Shown here piece by piece: positions 12,557-26,700 of a stretch of 64,000 bases of DNA (position 1 is its first letter; each line of letters starts with the position of its first letter). The notes below the pieces were generated by a model that had not been told where the DNA came from, searched no databases, and saw only the letters and a program-made list of their open reading frames with translations. Source of the stretch: Vanilla planifolia (taxonomy: Eukaryota > Streptophyta > Magnoliopsida > Asparagales > Orchidaceae); contig CM043865.1 in assembly GCA_023846275.1 (NCBI GenBank), positions 30,671,912-30,735,911 on the forward strand, read 5' to 3'. The translations under genes were made by a program, and so were the position numbers.

Positions 12557-14300
12557 ACAAAATTTTGAGAAATTTTATTATGGCCGTTAGGAATTGTTTA
12601 GAGCTATTAAAGGCCATGCAAATGCATATATAAAGGGGTCCAAATATTATGAAAAAGGAAATTCTCAATTGCACATTATTAAGAAGAATTCTATCTTGAA
12701 GATCAATATTATAAACATAAGAAAAGGGTAAGAATATGGGATTCAAGTATTAATCTCATTCTATTCAAGTTTTTTTACTACATTCATAGAGCAAAGTTGC
12801 ATATCACCTCCATATTGTTTTAACTTTATTATGATATGTCTCTTGATTAAATTATATTTGTTATAAGAGCTTTATATTTTGACATTTTCAATGTATCATT
12901 TGTTTTATTATTGGGACCTTCTCTTTTAGGTTAAATATTAGTCTTTTGGATATTCTTGCAATGACTTTTGGTTCTATAATTTGTAGGGTGTTTTTGGCTT
13001 GAGTTGTAGGATCTTTTGGGATAGTATTTGTTGGGACTTTTGGTCTGGTGCTTTTGTGGGTCCTCTAGCTCATTATATGGTTTACAATTATTGATCTTTT
13101 GACAAAGAGGAGTGTGGAGAACTGAATGCATGTGTGTAGGAAAAGTATTGTTCTTCAATGTTTAATTTTTTTTGCTTCTTATTGTGATGTATGACAATTG
13201 TGAAATTATTATTGACACTATAAAGTATTACCACTTTTATTATTTCAACAAAAACTTTTTTAAGAGTGGCCCTTCACCTAGTGGTTCACATGATAGCCAA
13301 TAATTGGGATAAATATTACCAATCATGATCTTGTAAGGATTAATAATTGAGATAAATTTGGATGAAAATAAATTTTAACTAAAAGAAAATTTTAACTATT
13401 TTTTGAAATTAACTTCATTAAGACTCTTGTTTTATGTAAGTTGAATTTTCTTAACTTATAATTAGAATGGTTAAAGAAAATTAGGGGGGAAAGTAGTTTA
13501 GTATGTCATTATGATACACATAAATGCTAATTAGTAGTGCTTTAGTTGAATATTTTCTCTTACATACTACAATGTTTGATTAACATGGTTCTCAATTGAA
13601 ACCTCTTGTAGACCACTCTATTATAACATGATGCTTGTTTTAGTTTGCTACTATCAATTGATGTTAATGAAAAGAACCCTTAGTCATTCATTGCTAAATT
13701 ATTTGTTTTATATTGTCAAATTCATGGCTAACTGATTCAATCCTTATATTGTAGTAGTTACTAAGATCTTTAATTATTAAAATATTCAATAATTGTAATG
13801 CTAAAATCATATAACAAAAGAGATTTGTTTAGAATTGATTGCTATTATTGGTTCATTATCGCTATGATCTTGATGTGAAGTGTTTAGAATATGTTCTTAG
13901 TGTTGTGCTGCTTCAAATTATTACCCATTCATCTTATTCATGTGTTGTATTCAATGTAAAATTTGTTAAACTACACAGTTGTATTGTTGTATAACTAAAA
14001 TTGTTATTGTGTACTTATATTATATTCTTTTCTACATTTCTATGCAAGTTTCTTTTATTGCAATAAAATTTTGGGAGAGAAATGCAGGAAACGAAAAGAA
14101 TGAAAAAGTGAGTAAAATGAAAAGAAATTCATGCATTTGCAATACTGTTATTAATTGTTTTCATTACATACATCGAAGGTGAGCATGAACACAAGGAGAG
14201 AATTTTTGTGTTAATATTATTTTACTTTTTTTTTATTTTATTATTTGTTTAATAGTTTTGTCATCATCAAAAGGAAAAATTATTGAGCCCTTGGTTGCAT
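12557..14300. other. AT-rich intergenic DNA, no gene recognised
   Basis: No frame resembles a protein family. It could be the interior of a decayed element lying between the similar segments at 9.51 and 14.31 kb, but no gag or pol wording is legible. Confidence 0.45.
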
Positions 14301-14304
14301 ACTA

Positions 14305-15735
14305 CTTGTTTGATAAGAATAAAACCATTGTGCTACTATTTGGAATATTTTTTTAGTATGTTTTAGATCTTACTTTTTAAGATCAAATAAGAATTAGTTA
14401 ATTAGAGAGTTTAGTCAAATATTTCATGGAGCAATCCACTTATAAAGACATGTCAATGAGTATTGATGGCTTTGTTCAAGCTTGGCTCATTTTTTAAATT
14501 TTGGAGTCAGTTAAGTTTCTCCATATGGGTTAGTTAAACCATTTGAATACCTTCATGTGCATGTTACTAGTGATTAGATTCTCAAACCTTTCATTTAAAT
14601 GCTTAATTGGAACAATCAAGATTATATTACATATCTAGTTTCATGTTGTCACTTGCTAAATATTATTGTGTTGTTATGATCTCTAGAATTGCATTAGTAT
14701 TTTATTAAATATCATTTCATATTATTTTAAGTTTAAATCAAATCTTAGTTTAGGGAAATCTAGCTTAAAACATCTTAATTCGAGCTATTCTTTTCTATGC
14801 CTTTTGGTTATATAGTACAATATTTAGTATCGTACTTGAACGATCTTTATTTTTTGTTTATATTTACATCCTAAGGTAAAACTATGTTAGCATCATATAG
14901 GTATGATGTATCCATCATATATGTGTGACCATCTCCTAGATTGAGGCTGTGTGTGCAAAGTTGGTCATACATGGGATCAACTACATATCAGTTTTGTCCA
15001 ATTTTTAAGAGTTGATTTTCCATTTGTATCATATATTTAAGAAACAAGTTTCATATAAATACGTAGTTTATTTTCTCTTAGGATTTGTTCTTAGTACTAG
15101 TAGGACATGTATAATTTCTATAATGTATCAATATAACTATATTCTATTATAAGAGAATCTACAAGTGTTATTTATCATATAATTCAAAGTCTATGTGTTA
15201 TAACTATATATTTGAGAGAAAAATCTTATAAACATGCTTATAATGTGTAATAATACAATTATTATATCATACCAATATTATTTTATTCAGTTATTACTTT
15301 GTGCATTGTACAAGTATGAAGTATTTGTATAGTAATTTCATGTTTATCAATCATCATGCATACTGTTTTATCTGAGTGTGATATTTGTATTATAATGCCA
15401 TGTGAACTAATATAAATAATTTTCTCAACTATTAAGATGATTAGTAAATCAAACTTATATGATAAATGTTAAATCATAAAAGCATGAACTCAATATTATA
15501 TTATTTATATAGTAATATCATAGTAGTATGATTATATTATAAATGTTTTCATGGCCACACTAAGATGATATGAGTATCAAATAATTACAAAGGGCTTATT
15601 CAAAATATTTATTATCATACAATTACAATATTATATAAAGTATTAATATGAACAATATTTATGTCATCTTAAACTGAACAACATATGATCTTACAAGCCT
15701 TTGTATTTCATGTTCATAACATATGATAATTTTTT
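14305..15735. repeat. LTR-like AT-rich repeat, TATGAT-rich
   Basis: The first ~110 bases resemble 9512-9622 in the same orientation. The remainder is rich in TATGATC-type words, for example at about 14890-14930. Ends are not defined. Confidence 0.35.
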
Positions 15736-15739
15736 TAAG

Positions 15740-16340
15740 TGCTTGGCTAATTGAAGCCTAACTATAAGTTTACTTAATCATCAAAAAATTCACAATTAAG
15801 AAAACATCAAGGAGACGAGACAAAATCATGAAAATCATCAAGTGAACCAATGCGACGAGAATAGCGCCCAAGGACGACATGGAGGCTATGTACAACTCCT
15901 AACATGGCATGAGCACCGTGACACCTATTACAACATGCAATCAGCATGCACATGGCATGGAATTATTCATGCACATGAACAATACCTATGCATGTGAATA
16001 ATGTCACTAGCATAGTCATTCGAAGAGTGCAATAGCTCGCATGGGTTGAAAGTTCATTACAATGTGGTTTTTGCCATATTGAATTTTTTTGTCAAAATCT
16101 CATGTATCATGTGAAAAATAAAATAATATATATTTTTAATAAAATATAACATCCTAACCCCTACATAAAAGGGATAAGAAGGTTGAATGAATTCATTTCA
16201 TATTTTTGTGACAAAAACTATCTTTCTTTCTTTCTTAGTTATTTATCATTCCTTAAGCTTTTAATTTCGCTATTAAAACTCTAAAACAAGGTCTATTATG
16301 GAGGGTTCAAAGTGAGAACATCTCGCAGCTAGTTCATAAA
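15740..16340 (+). repeat. Gypsy element 2, left (5') LTR
   Basis: Aligns with 19065-19755. The part at 15870-16040 is rich in CATGCA/GCATG words and differs more between copies than the 3' half. A promoter-like ACATAAAAGGGATAAGAAGG lies at about 16163-16182. The end is set by the primer-binding site that follows. Confidence 0.65.
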
Positions 16341-16346
16341 TACTTT

Positions 16347-16360
16347 TGGTATAAGAGAGC
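16347..16360 (+). promoter_or_regulatory. Primer-binding site of gypsy element 2
   Basis: TGGTATAAGAGAGC closely matches the initiator-Met tRNA priming sequence TGGTATCAGAGC with a two-base insertion. It follows the left LTR, so the element reads on the + strand, in agreement with the Gag-like text downstream. Confidence 0.65.
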
Positions 16361-16639
16361 TTCTATTTGATGTTAATGATAGAAGCTAAGAAGAAAACAG
16401 TAGAAGAATAAGTTATAAAAGGGAATCAAGAGATTAAGAAAGTCTCGATCAAGGTGACTACACCCATTATGTAATTATCAAGTCTAAAGTCATAGGTAAT
16501 TCTATTAACTTAACAAACACAAGTCTTAATAAAAATGGTGTTAAAATTCTAATACTATCCCACGACAAATTTAAAAGACAATCTACCAAAAGAAAATATT
16601 CTTAACCAGAGAAACTTTGAATTATAATGATTAAATGAT

Positions 16640-17340
16640 AATCTAAATATTGGAGATGAAGATGAGAATGATATCATTAATCTCATCTTTTTATTTACAT
16701 AAGAGTTGATAACATCTCTTTAATATTGATGTTATACTTGATTTGCATATTTATGATGGTACTTTGGAAGTAGAGAAATTAGACTCATGGTCGGAGTAAT
16801 TAGAAACATATTTTTTATACAACTATTCATCAATTGATAAGATGGTGTATGCTCTATTAAAAATGATAAGTCATACATTAGCCTATAAAATGCTGACTTA
16901 AGAAATAATATAATTGTAGAAGTGATATGGAGCCAATTTAAAAAATTAATTAGAGAAAGATTTTAGCCCATGAGTTATATGGAGAAAAGGTGGAGAAAAT
17001 GACATAGTTTATCACTTCAATAATTATAAACAGAGTAGGAATATACTAAAGAATTTTGATGATAAGTCATGAATTTGGAAATATCTATTAAAGAGATACA
17101 TTATCAAAGTATTTTATAGGTCTTTATTATCCTATTGTCGCTAAATTATCTCATTTTCGTATTTAATCTATAAAAAGCTAATACATTTGTAATGGTTATT
17201 AAAAAAAGAATTAATGCAAATAGAAAAAATAAGAATAAAAGAACTTATTAGTGTTATCATTGATATTAGAATTGAAAATAATCTAATATCAAAAAATCTT
17301 GTGAAGAGATTAAACATAAAAATTATCCACATCTAAAATC
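16640..17340 (+). pseudogene. Degenerate gypsy gag and protease remnant
   Basis: Across stops and frame changes the + strand gives FDGTLEVEKLDSW-LETYF at about 16750-16810, the usual opening of the retrotransposon Gag domain, then a KEDFSP-like stretch (about 16940). At about 17265-17320 ENNLISKNLVKRLNIKI resembles the region around the protease flap of gypsy elements (N-x-IS-x-LV-x-x-L-x-L). No intact frame exceeds a few dozen codons. Confidence 0.6.
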
Positions 17341-17559
17341 TTATTCTCTATCATGGATTGATAAAGATTTCAAGGTAAGAGTTAAAAAAGTAATATAAAG
17401 TAAACTTTATCATCACCAAAGACTATATTAATAAGATTATCTATGAAATAATTAACACAAAAGCATCTAATATCAACTCACAAATACAAATTTGTTAGGA
17501 TTGCATTAGTTCTATACATTTCACAAATATAAATTCATTAGAATTGCACTAATTCTGTA

Positions 17560-18460
17560 CATTTGTTAGTGTAAATTTTAGTTGAAATTTACCTCAAAAA
17601 TACTTAAAAATTGATTTTTTATTATTTTCTTTACCTTGCACTATCCTTCATTATTTACCACCGTCACTGTTGCCTTCTGTAGCCATTGTCTCCACCTGAG
17701 CCACTTGTGCTCCCACATTACCCTAATTGATTGAGAAACTTAGTTGATTTGCTTGACCCATGCCAACTCATTACCCATGATGACCCACTTGATCCACTTC
17801 AACCTGTGTCAATCATGCCAACTAACCAATCATAGCTGGCTGTGTTATTCTGCCTAACCTGTGCTTACCTGAAAACCAAATCGGTAGCTCTACCAATGTC
17901 GCTTACTCTGTTGTTTCTTAGTTCATTTCACTGTTCACAATTATCGTCACCCAAAATGCGTGACTAATTTGAACTTCTTAACATCAATTAATTTTAAAGG
18001 TTTTTTAATTTTGTTTTTTCTTTTTTAAATTACTGATGAATTTTTAAGATCACTATAAATAGGATCCAACTTCATTTTTGAGAGATGAGGATCGAATGTG
18101 AGAGATCTTCCACTGAGAGTGTCAATAACCAAACCCTTTGTGAGAGAATGATTGAAGGTTAGAGACCTACTGGGAGAGCTGATAACAAAACAAATTCTCA
18201 CTTCTATCAATACCCATAAGTCTTCACTTACCCTTTCATTCTCTTGATCTAATCATCAAAACACCACTCTTCTCAATAAGACTCCAAATCCTAGCTTATT
18301 ATCTTATTATTCTTTTAAACCAAGCTTCCTTATTAACTTAAACCATTATCTTATCATCTTTTTTCTATCTTTGGTGCTCGACATACTAACAAAACTACAA
18401 AACATCACCACAAAAGAGGTATACTAGTTTAGTAACTATTATTTTCTAGGTCATATTCTA
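17560..18460. repeat. Probable LTR fragment nested in gypsy element 2
   Basis: A C-rich stretch (17640-17950) of CCACTTG / CAACCTGTGTCAA words is the complement of the GGTCAAGCAGATCAAC style seen in the LTR at 8220-8360, and a TATAAATAGG box follows at 18054-18063. This resembles the U3-promoter layout of the first gypsy element's LTR, read on the + strand. Just upstream (17489-17569) a ~46-bp segment is imperfectly duplicated in tandem. The boundaries and the family link are not proven. Confidence 0.4.
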
Positions 18461-19064
18461 AAATTAGTGTTATTATTTTTTTATTAAAATACTTCACATA
18501 GAATTTGTCTTAATTTTTCTATTTTATGTGTGTAAAATTAGATGCGATAAAAACTATTTTATCGAATTATAGGCTTAATGTTTAATATATTATTACTTAC
18601 TCTACTTAATAATTTATAATATAATTTTAGATACTAATCTTTAAACAATTATAAAATGTCACACATGTGAGCTAACTCTAATTAGTAAATAGCATCCTTT
18701 TAAATTTCTTAATAATTTATTAAGCATGTATAGTATTATAGACTCCAAATTAGACTCTAATGAAAGTCTAAATTTATTTAGTATTAGTAGTACCACTAGA
18801 TGTTTATCAAATTATATTAAAGAATCCATACTTATAGGAATGAGATGTTACCTATTATCGATCAATTAAGTGAAGAGGTTAGTAAACACTCTCCAAAATT
18901 ATATGTTGTTTGTCACTAAGTTAAAGAAAATAGCCAATGAGATTGATGGAAGTCTTAACCTCTAAAAATCACTCCAAAAAGTAAAAGAACTTGATCTTGT
19001 AAAAAATCGATTTATCATTGAAAAAGAACATTCTATGGGTCTCGAATCATAAAAAAGAAAGGTC

Positions 19065-19755
19065 ATATGATTAAGAGCTCAACTATAAGTTTATAAATTA
19101 TCAAAAAATTTAAAAATGAAAAAAAATTTAGAAAATGAAACAAAATGACAAATATCGAGCGACATAAAGCATTGAGAACCACTTACATTAACACATTTAA
19201 GACACATATAGATCAAGCGATTGTGCATGGAGATGCTAACACTCATATAGGAAGGCATGATGTGTAGGACACCCATGCTTGTTCTGCAGAGGTGGCCTTG
19301 TGAGACCAACTCATGTGAGAACATGCATGTGTTATAGCACCTATTGTTACACTTGGTTTGCACATGTCATAGGTAAATCTACCATGTCGCATGGTCCATG
19401 CATGTGAACAATACCAGTATGTGTGAACAGTGCTAATAATGTGGTTATCTATGCACGTGTAAATGAGCCCTTGCAGCATAGATTTTATGATGGTGGATTT
19501 TTTAGTTCAAATCTTATGTATCCTATAAAAAATAAAATAATATATATTTTTAAATAAAATATTATATCTAAACTCTTATATAAAGGGATAAGAAAGGTGA
19601 ATGAAGACATCATTTTTTGTGGCAAAATTTTATTGCCTTTCTTTCTTAGTTCTTTGCAATTTCTCATGATTTTTAATTTTACTATTACTATTCTAAAACA
19701 AGTTATGTTGTTGAGGACTTGAAGTAAGAATATGTCATAGATAGATAATCGACTT
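19065..19755 (+). repeat. Gypsy element 2, right (3') LTR
   Basis: Partner of 15740-16340; begins TGATTAAGAGCTCAACTATAAG-like. It contains the promoter-like TTATATAAAGGGATAAGAAA at about 19577-19596. Confidence 0.65.
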
Positions 19756-19789
19756 TGGTGGAAATATGTATTATGCAATGGTGACTTGC

Positions 19790-20690
19790 CTTTAGATTAG
19801 TATAATTTATGCAAACCATAAATATGAACTATTTTATGTTAGTACGACTCATGAGATCATCTAATATGATTGATATCAGAACTTAAGTGCTTTTTATTAT
19901 ATTTGAGTCATACAGTATAAGGTCCAACTTGAACTTATATGATACATTGTTTTAAACTGTTGATGATAGTCATATATTTTCATTATCAGAATGATCGCTA
20001 TATGAATTTCATCACTATAATATGATGTCATTGACATACTAATATGATTTGAGTCTCAAGAGCATAAAAACTAGTTGGAGCTTTGTTGTAATGTGATTTT
20101 AGCTATTACATCTTCTTGATCTATATTTATTTCAATCTCTCATATAAATAGGTATAAAATACAAGAACAAAAGATGATGCTTCAACTTGTAGTACCTTAA
20201 CCAATCGCTTTGCTTAACAATATTCATAACTTGTAACTTGAGCATTACAAGTCACTTGCAACATCATTCCAAACTTAGTTTACATTTCATCTCTATTTAG
20301 TACATATTTATAATATATTATCTCACTTATTTAGCAATTGTGTCATGTTTTGTCTTGAAGAGTTGAGGTATAAGTTATTATACAAGTTGTTTAAAGAGTT
20401 TTATACCTTAATATTTTAGTTTTTTTTATTGTACCAAGAAATTGGTTTATGTGTGTCCATGTGTGGCTTATTTATAAGCTTAGTGGAGCTACTATTGTAT
20501 GTGCAACTATGTTGGGTTGTTGTAGTGGACTCGACGGAGCAATGTTTGATTAAGTTGATCAAGTGTTATGAGTGTTTTAAGCATACGCGCTAGTTGAACA
20601 AAAGGTATTTAGATTAGTGGAAGCCTAGTTCAGCAACAAGAGGAGGATGTAAAAAAGGTTTTGACAACCCATTTGAAATCTGATATGCCT
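19790..20690. repeat. LTR-like repeat fragment
   Basis: The first part is TATGAT-rich like 9.5-10.7 kb. The last part (20500-20690) resembles the end of plant copia-type LTRs in style: a TTAGTGGAAGCC...GAGGAGGATGTA run near 20618-20650. No partner copy or primer-binding site was found, so the class is uncertain. Confidence 0.3.
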
Positions 20691-23400
20691 CTTACCTTAT
20701 ATGTTCATGTGTTTTAATGTTTGTATTTACATATTTTAGTTTAATTCACAATTAACAATAAATTTTTTTAAAATATCAAAAATGATCTTTTATAATCAAA
20801 GTATTGATTGTTTATCTCAAAAATGATATTACTATATTAATATTGAGATGTAAGGAACAAAGTATTAAACTCATAAAAAAAGTTTTTTATAGGTAATCAA
20901 TCTAAGAGATAATACTACTATTTAACATTGTCTTTATAATTAATAAGAATTTTAAAGATCTCAAAATTTACCTCCTCCTTTGTACACTGTTAAATTCTTT
21001 ACAAGAAGGATAGACCAAACACTGAAGATACTTGGATCACAAAGGAAGAGTTATAAAGATTAAACTCTGATGTGTTTAAGATTGATCAAGAACAGTTGAC
21101 TTATCATAGCTAAATTTATCTTATTATAAGAGAATTAGTGAGGACACTAATTATATTTAAGATTTTTAATACACAAGATCCAACTAAGAGATTCATTTTT
21201 CATGTGTGGGGTTCAATTTTGAGCCCAAAACTACTTTTTTGGCTCAAATTTTGCTTCTAAACTACATTTCGAGCTTTGAACACCCTCCTGCCACCTACTA
21301 GGTCTATTTTCCATCGGCCCACCTTGCTCACTACCTGGCTTACAACTCCCAACCAACATCTACTTGTGAGTTCTTGCAAATGGTTCCATGAGTGGGTTTC
21401 CCATGTCTACTTTCAAGTTTATGAAGCCCATTTCACTCATGAGCCTCAAATGTGATCCCTCCATAATGACCACTTAACTCGTGATTTTGCTTTCAAATTG
21501 AGCCAATGTTGACCAGCCACTTGACCTGCAACTTATGTCCAACTTTAGCTAACATCGACCCACCACTTGACCAAAGACCAATGTCTGATTCGAGTCGGTG
21601 CCAACCAGATCCTTGAACCCATGCGCCTGACATAAACATTCTTGCCATTGACCGTCAACATCTACTAAGCCAACACTAACATAATTACATGAACAAAGGA
21701 AAATTTTAGCAGGAGTTATGTAGGAACATGTTATGATGGCTAATTTTTAAGCTTTTTTAGGATAATTTGAGGTTTCAAGGCTTGATTTTGTTGTAACTCT
21801 TAAGTAATTCAATTATGTAGAAGTTTTTTTTCTCTTTTTTAGCTAATCAATGTGTCATTTTGTATTACTTGTGTCTTTGTAACTCCAATATGTGTTATGT
21901 GATTTTACTCATATTTTTTTAGGTTCTTAATAAATTGGGATGCTTACCCTCATGTATGACTACTTTTGATAAATAAAAAAATATTCATTATTTTTCTTGC
22001 ACCTTATTAAGATCTTAAGCTTGATTGTGACAAGAATTTTGATGTGTTGACTTGTCGAGCTTTGGAACTAGAAGGAGGGATACAAGGCCTAAGTGATAAG
22101 ACGTGTTAGCCTATCATCGACCTATCTACCGTTATCCTTATATCATCATAGGCATAACTTGATGTTCTTCATTCTCACATTATCAAATAATGTTTGTGCT
22201 TGAAATCTTTTGTCACTGCTACCTTTACTTGATAACTCTTGCTCACAAACCCTGGGTTTTCATCACTATTTCTCATTCGACCATTTTAGTTCCCTTTGTA
22301 TTTAGATGTTTTCTTGTGTAATTATCTTGTCAAAATTCTTGCACTAATTTAGTAAGGTTATTCCATGCCTTTAAATATGTGCTCATGTGATTTTTACTTT
22401 GCTAATTACTTTATTCAAGATTGGTATTATTATATCATTTTTTAGTTCCTTGTTTTTACATCTAACTTACAAAGTAATTCTTGTGTTATTCATAGTGCCT
22501 TCTTGGCTAAGGCTGTCTTTGTTGGATATCTTTTGTGTTGCTCTTATTAGTTTCACATATTTTTCTTTTGTATCTTCTTTGTTTTCTAACATGTGTAGAT
22601 TAATCCTTCTCATTGCTTATTTTAGTTGTTAGCTCATCCATCATTAGAGTGGTTTTAGTACAAACTTAGCTTTTAGTTAGGAGTAGATATAAATTTGGAT
22701 TTAAATCAAATCACTTTAAAATACTTCTATACTTATTTATTTGTATCACACACAACAACTTTTACAAGCAAGCAAGTTTTCTTTTTAAATAATTTACAAG
22801 AGACATTAAGATTCATAAAAAGATTATGCTATTTGAGATTATTTGAATTTATGATTTTCACAATTAACCTTCCTTTTTATAGACAACTGCTTCAATTCTC
22901 AATAGTTTTTTATCTCCTGCATGTTGTCTCCACAATATGGGTCATTGTTGTTTGCAACCATTCCCTTGATATGGTATGCTAAACAAACAAAATTTACGCT
23001 AAGACCTCGACTCCACACTTGATGCTCTCTTTTCACATATGAGACATCTTGATGGTCCTAGATGGACATGATGATGTATTCCTACGTTAGATAGATAAAT
23101 TGCAACGCCTTAATGTGTTTTTGAGCCTGTTCAAAACACATGCTTCCACGGTAGGGTTGGAGAAGCAAGATGATAGATAATTTTTTCTTAACTTTCTTTT
23201 GTGTGCACTTAGTTGTGGATAATATCACATATTTGTTGAGTTAAATATAATTTTAGCTAAAATTAGATTATGATTTTTTGTGTCTTGATACTCTTAGAAG
23301 TCTTTTACAATGTCAACCATGTTGTTTCCAAATTTTTTCGGCAGTTGTTTTATAATAAATTATTTTAATCATATTATTATAATTTAATCATGTCAATCAG
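20691..23400. other. Intergenic DNA, no gene recognised
   Basis: A C-rich block at 21220-21680 (GAGCCCAAAAC, CCACTTGACC words) stands out from its AT-rich surroundings and looks like another LTR U3 remnant. T-rich frames at 22387-22632 and 22695-22982 give hydrophobic, Phe-rich translations without any recognisable family; they are taken as chance. Confidence 0.45.
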
Positions 23401-23414
23401 TTTTACGCGTGCAG

Positions 23415-23704
23415 GATTGGCCTAAATAAATGGACCTACCATAAAACGATAACACTATATATTTTACATCTGATAAACGTGTGCAGAAATACAAATTTTG
23501 CGGCATACAAGAGGAGTCTACACCAAACAATCCGGCCGTCACAGTTTTGAGGATTCCCGTAAGCCACAGCTTTGCCCCCTCCGTAAGGCACAGCTCTCTG
23601 TTTCCCGTTGTTTAATTTAGCTTCTGCTTTCGAAGCTTTTTCGCGAGAAGCTTCTCGTCGACGATCCCGCCGACGAGAATACGCGGTTCCCTCGATTTGT
23701 CATC
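23415..23704 (+). promoter_or_regulatory. Probable RabD2 core promoter and 5' UTR
   Basis: TATATATT at 23456-23463 lies about 240 bases before the start codon, leaving room for a 5' UTR of roughly 200 bases. A GATTGG (inverted CCAAT) is at 23414-23419. The leader at 23530-23704 is less AT-rich than the flanks, which is common at plant gene starts, and has a short direct repeat CCGTAAGCCACAGCT / CCGTAAGGCACAGCT (about 23558 and 23581). The transcription start is not directly visible. Confidence 0.5.
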
Positions 23705-26700
23705 ATGAATCCCGAGTAGTAAGTCCTTCGAGGCCCGATTTCGATGTTTACCATCAGATTGTTGCTGATGGGTTTAGATAAATCTCCAAGGCTACGTTTA
23801 GAATTAGATCTGGCTGTTTTGGGCGATTTATTAGGAAATTCATTGGTCATCGTGGTATTCCACAATTGATATAGATCTTGTTCGTCACGTTTTTGGATTA
23901 GGTGGCGTGGTTATATGCGCATCTGCGTTTCCCAAATAGGATCTTGAAGAAGGAGGAAGAAACTTTAGGGTTCATGTTAACTTGCGGTATCTCTAGTCTT
24001 GGAAGGCTTTTGGATAGTTTTCGGCTGTCCTAGTTGATTTTGAAAGGTGGGATTGATTTTTTGTTTTTTAGGTTCATTAAGTGCCACTTACATCATGAAA
24101 TGTGATTCACATCCACCGCCATCTGATTCACTGACTATGCTTACCCATTTGGAAATTTGTTGTTGCTTCATATGCTTAACCTAAATTCTTTTAATATGCA
24201 ATTCCAGCTGAAATGTCACATATTGGCTTATGTTTGTTAACATATTTACAATCATAAGAACAAAATACGAGGATAGAATGGTGGGGGCTTCTGGATAATG
24301 TGTTAAGACTCTTGGGCCATGTTAGATAGGAGCTTTTCAACCTCTATATTTTTTATTTTTTTTTTAATCAATTTCTAAAACATTACTGAATAGCTTTCAT
24401 GATTTGTTTTTCTCTCACTTAAAATACCTTTTTCAAAAGTATCTTTTTAAAATAGTTTTCAAAACTTCATTTCAATTGTAAGAATTGCCACCAAACAAAG
24501 CATTGAAGTCTATCTAAAAGGCCTGGTCCATTTTTTTCCACTTTGAAAGCTTATCCATGTGAATAGACATGATGAATTATCCATCACTTAATTTAACAAC
24601 CTTGGTCAAGTCTGCCCTGTATTATTTTATGTAGAATATGCAGCCATCGCTGCAATCTATAGAATTATCTTGTAAATTCAATTGCATTAATATGTTTCAG
24701 AAAATTCTTGCCTTAATTGAATTTGCAAAGATATGATGCCTTAAAAGCATGAATAGCTGTCATTATTCTTACTAGTATTTTTCAATTCACCATCACTAAT
24801 TTTGATTTTTATATCTCAAGTGAGCCCTTTTAAGTACTCTTCACCTTTTATGGTATCCTTGAAATGTTCATCTGAATGACTTTCTTTTCTACCCAAAAAC
24901 TCTATTTTGGAAGCTATTTGCATTTCTTAGAGTGCATGGTACTTATATCCTATGGCTTTAAACGATTAATTTAGCAATTGTGTTGATATCTTGTGTTAGT
25001 ATTAATTTTATAAATTCCAAACGTCATGTCTTATTAGCTAAATGTTTTGGAGAATGAATGGCAAGATAATTGTTTGAATATTAATTACTCAAGATTAGAA
25101 ATTAAAATAAGCATGCAAATTCAAGAGAGCATGATACAATTGTTGGATTGATTTATATTAATTAATCATAATATAATTATTTGAAACCTAGATATGGATA
25201 TATGACATAGTGAAAGATATATAGAAAGCTATATTGGTTTCCACTACAAAACCATAGGAATTATGCAGACGTGATGTTATGGATATATTAGAAATATAAA
25301 TAGTCATGGTTGAAAGAATATTATCATTAAAGGTTTATAGAGCTATACCTTTTTTTTTTAAAGATGTCAAAGTTAGCTAATTTTTCTTTGGAACTTTTTG
25401 TTCATTATTGGTGCATGCTTTTAGTCTTTTTGATTGATTCATGTGTCAAGCTCCCTAGTTTATCCATTAGACGTCTTATCTACCCTTGGTGACTCTTGAT
25501 TAGAGAGATATTTTGTTGACTTTTTTATATGGTACGAATTTCAGTGTGCCTTGAGATGTGAGAAAGAGTGAGAAGGATCTTTGCATTTATTTTGCACATC
25601 ACTATTGTAACTTTTTGATTGGATATTTATGTGCTACATTTACCATGGGCATGGACTAAATTCTGAAGTACTACATAAATCTTGGTGTCTATGTCATGTA
25701 TTTGATCTCGTAAATTACTTCTTTTCCCTTTAATATCATCCATTTGTCTTTTGAGCTTATGCATAAAATACCTTTTGTCCCAACAATGGCATTTTCTTGT
25801 TCCACAAAGAAAAACTTATCATCTGGAAGGTATTCTTAATTTAAAACTCAAAATTTTTGTTCCTTAACTGTTTATGATATTTTATGGCAAATCTAATTTT
25901 TTATCATACTATTTCAATATTCAATGCATCATTTATGTGAAGGTTCTACCTTTTTGAGTATTTTATTATTCATTAATTGAAGAAATAGTGAATTTTTATG
26001 TGATAAACCTCTTGATGTGAAAAACTTTCTTAAGCATTGTTATTTAATTCTATTGGAATATAAAGTAGAATATTCTTGGAATTCATTAATTTTCCAAGAT
26101 CATGTTTGCAACATCTTGCAATCTACCTAAGTAAATTTGGAAAGTTATATTTTTTTTGAAGTGTTTCAAGTTATTTAACTATGTTAGTGAAAAAGTTTCT
26201 CTACTGATTCCATTTTATACTCAACTGAAGTCCTTATGTGTAGGCATAAGTGTATACTGGCCAAGTATCACTTGTCTACCCTAGGCATGCTAGTTACTTT
26301 CAGTATGCTTAGGTGAAGCTGGCCTTCTTAGCCACTTGGTGAAGAAATATTGTTCATCTACTTCTTCAGTGCAGAATGCTTAATGTGCTAGAAGAACAAT
26401 TCAATGGTTTTGAAAATATGTACTTAGATAATGTATTTGTTGCTGAGACCCCATTCCATAGCATTATGGATAAATAGCTCAACTATCTGAAACTAGCTAT
26501 TTAAATAATTATGATGTGAAAATTATTTATCAAACCTAGTTTTCTTTAAAATAGATGTTTATTTTTGCCCTCTTTCTCTCTGTGCAGTGATTATCTATTC
26601 AAACTTTTGCTCATTGGAGACTCTGGAGTTGGAAAATCATGCCTCCTCCTAAGATTTGCAGTAACTATGCTATCATATTTTTTCATGGATTTTTTTCTCC

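Larger units (their letters stand above)
15740..19755 (+). mobile_element. Second Ty3/gypsy LTR retrotransposon, decayed, with a nested LTR
   Basis: Direct repeats at about 15740-16340 and 19065-19755 share ACTATAAGTTTA, AAAATAAAATAATATATATTTTTAA, a TATATAAAGGGATAAGAA promoter-like block and TTTCTTTCTTAGTT. Just inside the left LTR is a primer-binding site, and the + strand then gives Gag-like text (FDGTLEVEKLDSWSE) and a protease-like NNLISKNLVKRLNIKI. The rest of pol is missing or unreadable. All coding text is interrupted by stops. Outer ends are approximate and no target-site duplication was seen. Confidence 0.7.

Noticed and set aside
22387..22982. Two + strand frames with hydrophobic, membrane-like translations
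   Set aside because: Phe/Leu/Ile-rich text is what T-rich DNA gives by chance. No start context, family or splice structure supports a gene.
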